NCBI GenBank assembly: GCA_011523155.1
Contig: WTHL01000196.1
Span: 1,905 to 9,349, forward strand
Origin: Synechococcus sp. PL34863bin_39
GTDB taxonomy: Bacteria > Cyanobacteriota > Cyanobacteriia > PCC-6307 > Cyanobiaceae
Direction: 5' to 3'
Length of the DNA: 7,445 nucleotides
Shown: positions 1 to 5,359 of the stretch, piece by piece
Numbering within the stretch: position 1 is the stretch's first letter
How the letters are laid out: each line of letters opens with the position of its first letter
The notes under the pieces: generated by a model
The model's input: the letters and a program-made list of their open reading frames with translations, nothing else
What the model was told of the DNA's origin: nothing
Databases searched by the model: none
Translations under genes and position numbers: made by a program

Positions 1-70
1 CCCAATGACGAAAGATGTCCAGCCGTGCAGGCTGCAGCGTCTTCAGGCAGGCTGACGTCGTTCATCACGC

Positions 71-202
71 ATGGAATCCATGTCACTGCTGTTCGCTTCG
101 CAGACTGCTCCCGGCGGCCCCACAGTGATCCTCCCCGCTCTGCTGATTGCAGGCCTCCTGGTCGCGCTGTCTCAGGCCTTTGTTCCCAAAGGGGATCAGT
201 AG
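71..202 (+). CDS. Small single-span membrane protein, unknown function
   Basis: This 43-residue ORF starts at ATG 71, with a second in-frame ATG at 80 that would give 40 residues, and ends in TAG. It reads as a short polar N-terminus with a Pro/Gly turn (residues 13-17), then one hydrophobic segment at about residues 18-37 (TVILPALLIAGLLVALSQAF), then a short charged tail ending PKGDQ. The layout resembles the very small subunits of photosystem, cytochrome b6f or NDH-1 complexes in cyanobacteria. I do not recognise it as PsbX, PsbY, PsbM, PsbT, PetM or Ycf12, so no symbol is given. It runs opposite to the sugar kinase and their ends overlap by 7 bp (196-202). No good Shine-Dalgarno sequence is visible; the nearest purine-rich stretch is at 46-52. 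The clean hydrophobic span argues for a real gene, but the short length leaves doubt. Confidence 0.5.
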   Translation: MESMSLLFASQTAPGGPTVILPALLIAGLLVALSQAFVPKGDQ

Positions 203-1026
203 GGTCCGAAGCGCGACGCGCAGGCGGCGCCACAGGTGGCCCCGAGATGGGCGGCATCAGCAGGGCTCCAGCCAGCGGCCAGCCCTGCGGTCATTCCAGC
301 GGCGAAGCTGTCACCGCAGCCGTAGGAATCGCCCAGGTCGCCCGGTGGTTCGACCGAAACGTACCGACCACCCGGATCGAGGCTTCCGCCCTCCTGCCCG
401 CAGGTTCTCACCACCAGTCGTGGAGTGGTCGTCAGCTCGGTGAGATCCAGTTGCTCATCGGGGTCGAGGCCACTGCCAATCAGAGCATCGAGTTCAACAT
501 CAGCCTCCTGCAGCAAGGGCTGTCGGAGTCTTGGCGTTGCTGTCAGCACCCTGGCCTGACGTGCAAGACGAAGCCCCTGAACATCGGAGGCCGACACAAA
601 TGCCCCGTCGCAGTGGCTGAGCAGATCCCAGGGCAGAGAATCTGAGGCTGAGGGTGTCAGTCGTTCCCCGATCACTGTGATCGCCCGGTCGCCTCCTTCG
701 GTCGCGAGGCTGATGCCACGGCGACTGGCACAGTCACGCCAGGCCACGTGGGCGTCGACTCCGAGATCCCTGAGGCGCGAAACGCTGCGATGACCGATGG
801 CATCGTTGCCCAGGGCTGTGAAAAACGGAATGCGCTCTCCTGTGAGTCGCGCCAGCTGGACAGCCACCACGGCTCCTGCGCCCGCTGGTTCCTCGATGCA
901 ACGCAGTGATCGACTGATCCTGCCCGGTTCGGGCAGAGAATCAACGGTGAGAAACGTGACCCACTCCTGGTGGCCCACCACGGCCAGTTTCAGCGGCGGT
1001 AAACAGCGCGAAGGGTTCAAATCCAT
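196..1026 (-). CDS. PfkB-family carbohydrate kinase
   Basis: A 276-residue protein of the ribokinase/PfkB superfamily, which phosphorylates sugars or nucleosides with ATP in the cytosol; the substrate cannot be told from sequence. The N-terminus has the usual first beta strand (LKLAVVGHQEWVTF, residues 12-25). The glycine-rich substrate region is at 47-62 (EPAGAGAVVAVQLARL), where a valine stands at the position usually held by Asn in GGxxxNxA. The C-terminal signature is at 233-244 (DSYGCGDSFAAG), with D239 as the expected catalytic base; GCGD replaces the common GAGD. Length fits the family, if slightly short. I chose ATG 1026, which has AAGGA directly upstream. A longer in-frame ORF to 1098 would run into the preceding gene. 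An AGGAG lies about 15 nt upstream of this ATG, which is far. The gene follows the 153-aa membrane-anchored protein by 25 bp, suggesting one transcript. Confidence 0.85.
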   Translation of the reverse strand: MDLNPSRCLPPLKLAVVGHQEWVTFLTVDSLPEPGRISRSLRCIEEPAGAGAVVAVQLARLTGERIPFFTALGNDAIGHRSVSRLRDLGVDAHVAWRDCASRRGISLATEGGDRAITVIGERLTPSASDSLPWDLLSHCDGAFVSASDVQGLRLARQARVLTATPRLRQPLLQEADVELDALIGSGLDPDEQLDLTELTTTPRLVVRTCGQEGGSLDPGGRYVSVEPPGDLGDSYGCGDSFAAGMTAGLAAGWSPADAAHLGATCGAACASRFGPY

Positions 1027-1051
1027 TTCCTTGATGGCTTTCTCCTGGGGC

Positions 1052-1513
1052 TCAGGGGATTGGCAGGATTGACTTGGCGGCGTTGCGGAGTTGCACATTC
1101 ACCTTGCCTTCCACATCGCTGACACCTACCCGTCCCTCGACCGCGAGCGGCTGTTCCGCGGGGGTTGTGATGCTGATGGCATCGCCAGACTCGCCGCTGA
1201 CTGCGATCGGTGCTTCGAACGACTCGATGACGACCTTGGCCTCGACAGCCATGTCACCGACTACGGGCAGCTTCTCAACGGATTGAATGCGCACAGGCTG
1301 ACGCAGGGCGTCGATGGTTAGATCACCAACCAATCGAATCGGGATCGCTGTCTCCTGGGGAAGGGCAATGGGAATGGGTTGGCGGAGAAGTTGCACCACA
1401 GCTGTCGACACAGCCCAGAGCGAGAGCACCACTGCGAGCGGCCATCGGCAGGCCATGGCCAGGCGGAACCACTGCGATGATGCAGTTGGCAAAGTCTCAG
1501 GAGCTTCCGTCAT
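1052..1513 (-). CDS. Membrane-anchored beta-rich protein with degenerate repeats, unknown function
   Basis: A 153-residue protein starting at ATG 1513. Residues 1-18 are polar; residues about 19-43 form one hydrophobic segment (from MACRWPLAVVL to VVQLL) preceded by few charges, so it is probably a signal anchor. The remaining 110 residues are predicted beta-rich, with a recurring pattern of proline, alternating valine/isoleucine, then glycine: IPIRLVGD, LPVVGD, PIAVSG, PLAVEG, each followed by a second alternating strand such as LTIDAL or MAVEAKVVI. It ends RNAAKSILPIP. I do not recognise the family. The domain is likely to sit on the periplasmic side of the membrane or facing a lumen, which is inference. 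It is followed 25 bp later by the PfkB-type kinase on the same strand. No convincing ribosome binding site is seen, so the start could lie further in, although the anchor would then be shortened. Confidence 0.75.
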   Translation of the reverse strand: MTEAPETLPTASSQWFRLAMACRWPLAVVLSLWAVSTAVVQLLRQPIPIALPQETAIPIRLVGDLTIDALRQPVRIQSVEKLPVVGDMAVEAKVVIESFEAPIAVSGESGDAISITTPAEQPLAVEGRVGVSDVEGKVNVQLRNAAKSILPIP

Positions 1514-1606
1514 CGCAGGGCGAGTGGCAGTGCTCAGGTTTTAAGGCGAAGTGACCTGATTGACCGCGATTCGGCGTCGTTCGTTGCAGCGTTCCACACC
1601 CGCTCT

Positions 1607-1876
1607 TCAGAGCTCGTACTCCTCTTCGAACTGAGCTAGCAGTCCGTTGTAAAGAGCCAATGTGGCCTCACTTTGATCGGTGAAGCCTTCGATTTTGTAC
1701 AGCTCATCGAGCTGTTTCGCGGCAAGGTGCACCTGGGCGAAGGCCTCGGCGTATTCGTTCTGGATGTCCTCTTCAGTGATGTCGCGGATCATCGCCGAAA
1801 TGAATTCGACTTTTTTCTGCGCCGCGGCGATGTCCGCCTCCATCTCCTTGTTCAACTTGCGCCGCTTGCGGGCCAT
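1607..1876 (-). CDS. Small acidic helical protein, conserved-hypothetical type
   Basis: An 89-residue protein from ATG 1876 (MARKRRKLNKEME); an in-frame GTG at 1900 would add eight residues but gives a less natural start. The N-terminus is strongly basic (RKRRKLNK, residues 3-10). The rest is acidic and almost wholly helical, with no glycine or proline until IEGFTD near residue 64, and ends in a run of acids (FEEEYEL). Heptad-like spacing of Ile, Leu, Met and Val over residues 14-60 suggests a helical hairpin or short coiled coil. There are no cysteines and no membrane segment, so it is expected to be soluble. The basic head could bind nucleic acid or membrane, which is inference only. It lies 68 bp after the high-light-inducible gene on the same strand. 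I do not know its function. Confidence 0.75.
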   Translation of the reverse strand: MARKRRKLNKEMEADIAAAQKKVEFISAMIRDITEEDIQNEYAEAFAQVHLAAKQLDELYKIEGFTDQSEATLALYNGLLAQFEEEYEL

Positions 1877-1944
1877 CCCAATCTCGCCAGGGCCGGTCAC
1901 CTTACGACCGTCGACAGGGTCCAGAGAATGCTATGGATGAGGTC

Positions 1945-2172
1945 TCAGAAGCAGAACGGAAGCATCTTGGCGCTGCAGGCGGCATAGCCGTCCACGAGGG
2001 GGCCAAGTCCGATCTGATGAATGATTCCCTGGCCGGTGAGAGCCTCGGTCAGAACGCCGATCACGAAACCGAGCATGGCCGCGCGTCCGTTGAAACGTTC
2101 GGCCTGAGCCAGTTGTTCCGCATGGATGGAGCGTGCAGCACTGTCCTGAAACCACTTCTCGTTGGCCTGCAT
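1945..2172 (-). CDS. hli: High-light-inducible protein (Hli, CAB/ELIP/HLIP superfamily)
   Basis: A 75-residue one-helix relative of plant light-harvesting proteins. Members bind chlorophyll and carotenoid in the thylakoid membrane and protect the photosystems or chlorophyll synthesis from excess light. The diagnostic helix runs from about residue 24 to 55 and contains ERFNGRAAMLGFVIGV (25-40). E25, N28 and R30 are the expected chlorophyll-ligand and salt-bridge residues, and the segment continues to GQGIIHQIGLG. The start is ATG 2172 (MQANEKWFQD); a longer open frame upstream enters the thiD end in another frame and lacks coding character. After QIGLG the protein carries about 18 further residues ending AKMLPFCF with two cysteines, more than I expect for short Hli proteins. 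It lies 86 bp downstream of thiD on the same strand and may have its own promoter, as hli genes are usually stress-induced; no clear promoter could be read. Confidence 0.93.
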   Translation of the reverse strand: MQANEKWFQDSAARSIHAEQLAQAERFNGRAAMLGFVIGVLTEALTGQGIIHQIGLGPLVDGYAACSAKMLPFCF

Positions 2173-2230
2173 GGGAATCACCGCTGCAATTGATGTTGCG
2201 AACTGTAACGTGCTTTTGCGGGTCTGATCG

Positions 2231-2250
2231 CCTTTGGTGATTCGCAAAGG
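2231..2250. repeat. Perfect inverted repeat between thiD and hli
   Basis: The arms CCTTTG and CAAAGG are perfectly complementary and separated by 8 nt, starting 9 bp after the thiD stop. A run of T does not follow on either strand, so it is not a typical intrinsic terminator. It may be a weak hairpin at the end of the thiD message, or an operator for the hli gene that starts 59 bp downstream. A 6-bp arm can occur by chance. Confidence 0.4.
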
Positions 2251-2258
2251 GTTGGACG

Positions 2259-3074
2259 TCAGCGCCAATGGCAGATCGGCCCCTGGCCATGGCCGATGGC
2301 CAGCGCTTGCCTGAGTCCCTCCTTGACATAAATCCGAGCGGCAGAAATCGCCGCCGGCACGGTCTGGCCTTGGGCCAGTCCTGCTGCGATGGCCGCGGAC
2401 AGGGTGCATCCCGTGCCGTGGCTGTGGGGCGTCTTAACCCATCCGCCATCCAACCAGTGGATGTGGCCGTCGTAGAGGAGATCGCGACCTTCAAATGTCG
2501 GATTGCTGCCGGTTTTGATCAGAACCGATTCAGCGCCCTGGGCATGAATCACTCGGGCAGCTCTCTCGGCATCACCGGGGCTCTTGATGGCGCTTCCACT
2601 GAGGAGCCTGGCCTCGTGAAGGTTGGGGGTGAGAACGGTGGCTTGCGGCACGAGGGTGTCCCGCAACGCCTCAACGGCTTTGGGATCCAGCAGTTCGGCG
2701 CCGGTGCGGCTCACCATCACCGGGTCGATCACATGCGGGCGCTTCCAGTTGCTCAGCGCCGTGGCGGTGATCGCAATCAGTTCGGCATTCAGCAGCATGC
2801 CGGTTTTGATTGCCGCCACATCCAGGTCTCCGCGCACGGCTTCGAGCTGGGCCAGAAGGCCTTCGGGTGGGAGGGCGTCAACCCGTGTCACCCCAAGGGT
2901 GTTCTGGGCTGTGACGCAGGTGAGTGCGGTGCAACCATGCACCGCAAACGCCATGAAAGCGCGCAGATCGGCCTGAATCCCCGCCCCTCCACCGGAATCG
3001 CTGCCGGCAATGCTGAGGGCGATCGGGGGTGTGAGGTGTGTCGGCTGAATGCTGCTGCTGGTGTTCGCTGTCAT
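2259..3074 (-). CDS. thiD: Hydroxymethylpyrimidine/phosphomethylpyrimidine kinase (thiamin synthesis)
   Basis: ThiD phosphorylates 4-amino-5-hydroxymethyl-2-methylpyrimidine twice, giving the pyrimidine diphosphate that ThiE joins to the thiazole in thiamin phosphate synthesis; it is cytosolic. The 271-residue product shows the family motifs in order: the N-terminal substrate loop GSDSGGGAGIQAD (24-36), AIKTGM (88-93), VIDPVM (115-120), LTPN (148-151), and the C-terminal anion-hole and catalytic block HSHGTGCTLSAAIAAGLAQG (217-236), with Cys223 at the expected catalytic position. It closes with the common GHGQGP tail (261-266). The start ATG 3074 overlaps the nth stop in an ATGA arrangement, so translation is probably coupled; an upstream in-frame extension exists but lies wholly inside nth. 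There is no ThiE fusion, and the length is normal for a stand-alone enzyme. No riboswitch is visible upstream, which fits its place inside an operon behind nth. Confidence 0.96.
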   Translation of the reverse strand: MTANTSSSIQPTHLTPPIALSIAGSDSGGGAGIQADLRAFMAFAVHGCTALTCVTAQNTLGVTRVDALPPEGLLAQLEAVRGDLDVAAIKTGMLLNAELIAITATALSNWKRPHVIDPVMVSRTGAELLDPKAVEALRDTLVPQATVLTPNLHEARLLSGSAIKSPGDAERAARVIHAQGAESVLIKTGSNPTFEGRDLLYDGHIHWLDGGWVKTPHSHGTGCTLSAAIAAGLAQGQTVPAAISAARIYVKEGLRQALAIGHGQGPICHWR

Positions 3075-3742
3075 GGTTTGCGCCAGACCACGGGTTTGCG
3101 GCGTCTGGGGTACAGCTCCTTGCACATCGGACAGACCGTGCCGTTGCAGCCCCGCGCGGTGCAGAACTCCCGTCCGTAAAAAATGATCTGGAGGTGGAGT
3201 TTGTTCCAGGCCTCTTCGGGAAAGAGCGTCTTGAGATCCTTTTCTGTTCTCTGCACATTGTCCCCGGCACTCAGCCCCCATCGCTGGGCCAGTCGGTGGA
3301 TGTGGGTTTCGACAGGAAAGGCAGGCACCCCGAAGGCCTGTGCCATCACGACGCTTGCGGTTTTGTGGCCGACCCCAGGCAGGGCCTCCAGCTCTTCAAA
3401 GCTGGCTGGAACGATGCCGTCGTAAGTGCCGACAAGAATGCGCGAGAGTTTTCTGATGTTGCGAGCCTTGGTCTTGGCCAGCCCAAGCTGGCGGATATGA
3501 CCAAGGATCTCCGTTTCCTCCAGCTCTGCCATCGCCAATGGGTCTGGACCTGCGTTGAAGAGGGCCGGGGTGACTTCGTTCACCTTCTTGTCCGTGCATT
3601 GAGCGCTGAGAAGAACAGCGATCAGCAGCGTGAAAGGGTCGCTGTGGTCAAGTGGGACTGGTGTTTCTGGGTAGATCTCGTTCAGCCTCTGCTGGATCAC
3701 GTCAGCCCGTTCGCGTTTCCTCAAGGCGCTAAGGCTTTGCAC
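3071..3742 (-). CDS. nth: Endonuclease III (DNA glycosylase/AP lyase)
   Basis: Nth removes oxidised pyrimidines from DNA and cuts the resulting abasic site in base excision repair. The 223-residue product has LLSAQCTDKKVN (44-55), the helix-hairpin-helix LPGVGHKTA (121-129) with catalytic Lys127, and the following FPVETHIHR (142-150). At residue 145, where the E. coli enzyme has catalytic Asp138 in VDTHI, this protein has Glu. The C-terminal iron-sulfur region has cysteines at 194, 199, 204 and 207, a C-X4-C-X4-C-X2-C spacing instead of the classical C-X6-C-X2-C-X5-C. The start given is GTG 3742, with an AGGGTGAT stretch just upstream; TTG at 3724 is a possible alternative and neither is certain. 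It leads a short operon with thiD, which overlaps its last four bases. The length fits the family (E. coli 211). Confidence 0.94.
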   Translation of the reverse strand: MQSLSALRKRERADVIQQRLNEIYPETPVPLDHSDPFTLLIAVLLSAQCTDKKVNEVTPALFNAGPDPLAMAELEETEILGHIRQLGLAKTKARNIRKLSRILVGTYDGIVPASFEELEALPGVGHKTASVVMAQAFGVPAFPVETHIHRLAQRWGLSAGDNVQRTEKDLKTLFPEEAWNKLHLQIIFYGREFCTARGCNGTVCPMCKELYPRRRKPVVWRKP

Positions 3743-3880
3743 GAAGGATCACCCTAGGAATCGGAGCATGGGGCTTGCTTTGTAGCAAGGGCTACCATTT
3801 TTAACTTCCGATAAGGATTGGAGTTGATGGGTTCGCCCCTCCGGTCTGGTCGTTCAGAGTGACGTCCCTGCTGCTGATGC

Positions 3881-4286
3881 ATGACTGACGTCGTCAACAC
3901 TCGTCGCGGAACCAGCCTCAAATGGGAGTCCAACGGGGAGCTAGCCGGCGCTGATCTGAGAAATATCCTTCAGAGTCTTCAGGAGGCGGATCCCCAGGCC
4001 CAGGGATTGAACAGCTGTGAGCTGTCGGTTGATTTCGCTCAGCAGCGCGCCCATCATCAACCTGGGTAATCCATGTGCTTTCAGGGTCGCCGTTTCTTCC
4101 ATGGGGCAGTCGCGCGCATCTAAGTCGAAGCAAGCGGGAGGCGACCACAGCGCCCTAGCTGGTCAGTCTGACTGTCCCGAACAAGATGCCCCCAGCCATC
4201 AAGTGGAATCTTCCGGATCTTGCCCTGAAACCGCGGGGGACATGCTCACCGAGCTGTATCGCCACCACAGCCGTCAAGGGATTTAA
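3881..4286 (+). pseudogene. Frameshifted conserved-hypothetical gene (or sequencing error near 4050)
   Basis: Two overlapping frames together look like one gene of about 134 codons. The first runs from ATG 3881 and gives a soluble-looking start (residues TSLKWESNGELAGADL at about 11-26, then LQSLQEADPQAQG and NSCELSVDFAQQRA) before hitting TAA at 4067-4069. The next frame is open from before 4017 and continues as IINLGNPCAFRVAVSSMG, then a polar region with SDCPEQDAP, ending DMLTELYRHHSRQGI with TAA at 4284-4286. The total length is one base more than a multiple of three, so dropping one base near 4045-4052, for example one C of the CCC in GCGCGCCC, restores a single frame. The last stop overlaps the next gene's ATG as TAATG, which supports the second frame being the true end. 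I do not know the function. If the base is real, the gene is broken or needs a frameshift. Confidence 0.6.
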
Positions 4287-4522
4287 TGTCGTTGCTTCCT
4301 GATGGGCACGTGATGAATCCTGTTGTGCGAGGGGTGGCTTACGTGTCCGTCTGGGTCATTCTCTGGGGAACGCTCGCATCGCTGATCGACTGGGTTTTGC
4401 TGGGGGCAGAGGTTTACCCCACGGGATCGTTAGGACAAGTTGCCACCTTTGTCGGTTACGGCGCTGCCAGTGTGGTCATGGCCGTTCGTTTTTCCGGTCG
4501 TTTTCTGTCTGAAGGTGACTGA
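4286..4522 (+). CDS. Small two-span membrane protein, unknown function
   Basis: A 78-residue protein with two likely membrane helices: about residues 16-39 (from GVAYVSVWVILWG to DWVLLG) and about 47-67 (SLGQVATFVGYGAASVVMAV). They are joined by a short loop with AEVYPTG, and the protein ends RFSGRFLSEGD. The start at ATG 4286 is supported by AAGGG at 4276-4280 with five bases between, and by the TAATG overlap with the preceding reading frame, which implies translational coupling. An internal ATG at 4313 (MNPVVRG) is the alternative start and would leave both helices whole. Only 41 bp separate its stop from the stop of the converging minus-strand gene, and no clear terminator is visible there. 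I do not recognise a family; it is the kind of small membrane protein common in marine Synechococcus. Confidence 0.75.
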   Translation: MSLLPDGHVMNPVVRGVAYVSVWVILWGTLASLIDWVLLGAEVYPTGSLGQVATFVGYGAASVVMAVRFSGRFLSEGD

Positions 4523-4563
4523 TGCACAACAAGGCCATTGGCTAACGGCAACTCGCAACGTGT

Positions 4564-5037
4564 TCAAAGTATTTCGAAAAGCCTTTTGAAGGCGATGAAG
4601 CTCCAAATAGCCGATACTGTCATGGCCGAATTTGAGATAATGTTCACGATCAAGACATAAAAGCCAGCAGTGCTGACTGGTCCTGTGTTGAGAGCAAATA
4701 GTAGAAATTTAGGTACCGCTGCAAATAATCCATAAAGCGAAGCTTTCAGTAGTGTTGCGCCTATCTTTCTGACCTGGTATTTCTTTCCTCCATTTAATGT
4801 TTCGCAGTAGCTGAAGCACAACGCCGAGAATGCGGAAACCGTAATGATGTAGCGATCATTTGCAGTGGTGATCAATTCATTGTCTGTGTTTTCGGTCCAG
4901 ATCAATGCGATGGTGAAGCCGATAATGGCGACGCAAAGCCAATAGGGGGTTCTGCGGCCAAGCTCGCCGATCCAGACAAGGCCCTGAACAATGACTGTCA
5001 GCAATACCTTTTTCAAGCTCTCGCCTGACTTGCGCAA
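4564..5037 (-). CDS. Four-span membrane protein in an AT-rich patch, 5' end uncertain
   Basis: An open frame of 157 residues with four likely membrane helices: about 32-48 (YWLCVAIIGFTIALIW), 62-78 (DRYIITVSAFSALCFSY), 97-116 (LKASLYGLFAAVPKFLLFAL) and 122-148 (STAGFYVLIVNIISNSAM and beyond). An amphipathic N-terminus (LKKVLLTVIVQGLVWI) precedes them. A basic loop, GGKKYQVRK, lies between helices 2 and 3. Base composition is about 40% GC in the 3' two-thirds by hand count, against about 60% in neighbouring genes, which suggests recent acquisition. As read, the only near-complete start is TTG 5037. An ATG-ATG pair at 5060-5065 is one frame off, separated by a run of five G (C on the coding strand) at 5038-5042. 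Losing one base there would give an ATG start and a protein of about 166 residues. No family recognised. Confidence 0.65.
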   Translation of the reverse strand: MRKSGESLKKVLLTVIVQGLVWIGELGRRTPYWLCVAIIGFTIALIWTENTDNELITTANDRYIITVSAFSALCFSYCETLNGGKKYQVRKIGATLLKASLYGLFAAVPKFLLFALNTGPVSTAGFYVLIVNIISNSAMTVSAIWSFIAFKRLFEIL

Positions 5038-5065
5038 GGGGGCAAAAGCTTCGCTTAAGCATCAT

Positions 5066-5359
5066 AAGTTGATTCTTAGAAAGCAGTCGCTAAGACTTTT
5101 CTTATTGAGGTCTCTGCCGTTGTCGCGAGCGTGTTGTCTGTCCCCCTCCGTTTCCGTGGCAGCTCAGCTTTGATCTGGCGTCAGTCAGGGACCTTGCCCC
5201 TGACACTGTCCCAAAGGCTCTTCGCAGACTGGCGGTCGTGGTGAATGTTCTCCGACGTGTTCGCGTGCTCTTGTCTGCAGTGGTTCATCGGCGTGACGGG
5301 TTGTCTCGTCAGGATCGGGTTGTCGCTGGGGTGCCTCACCAGTCAGTGGTTGTAGGGTC
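5066..5359. other. Gene-free spacer between divergent membrane-protein genes
   Basis: I see no supportable gene here. The left 60 bp continue the AT-rich patch and hold an inverted repeat, TCTTAG (5074-5079) and CTAAGA (5090-5095). The rest returns to higher GC and contains one hairpin at 5184-5204. A plus-strand open frame at 5238-5426 exists but overlaps the next gene out of frame and has no ribosome binding site or protein-like character. As the two flanking genes diverge, promoters for both should lie here, but no clear -35/-10 pair could be read. The plus-strand frame of the following gene is open only back to 5297, with no good start before 5360. Confidence 0.5.
5184..5204. repeat. Perfect 7-bp inverted repeat (hairpin) in spacer
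   Basis: GTCAGGG and CCCTGAC are fully complementary, separated by the 7-nt loop ACCTTGC. No T-tract follows, so it does not look like an intrinsic terminator. It lies about 155 bp before the RodZ-like gene, where an operator or leader-RNA hairpin is possible. The role is unknown. Confidence 0.45.

Noticed and set aside
25..645. Plus-strand ORF of 206 residues opposite the sugar kinase
   Set aside because: It lies antisense to the PfkB-type kinase, whose motifs are clear; the translation is low-complexity, rich in Arg, Ser and Gly, with no domain-like features.
2268..3179. Plus-strand ORF of 303 residues opposite thiD
   Set aside because: It is a shadow of thiD, which carries all family motifs; long antisense frames are common in high-GC DNA.
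3038..3757. Plus-strand ORF of 239 residues opposite nth
   Set aside because: It mirrors nth in the complementary frame and has no recognisable protein character of its own.
3774..3800. Hairpin CTTGCT-TTGT-AGCAAG followed at a distance by T5, as a terminator after the strand switch
   Set aside because: The T run is nine bases away from the stem and both neighbouring genes start, not end, here, so a terminator makes little sense.
3860..3892. Direct repeat TGACGTC at 3860-3866 and 3886-3892
   Set aside because: Seven bases is short, GACGTC also occurs elsewhere in the window (54-59 and 2255-2260 area), and the second copy lies in coding sequence; chance is likely.
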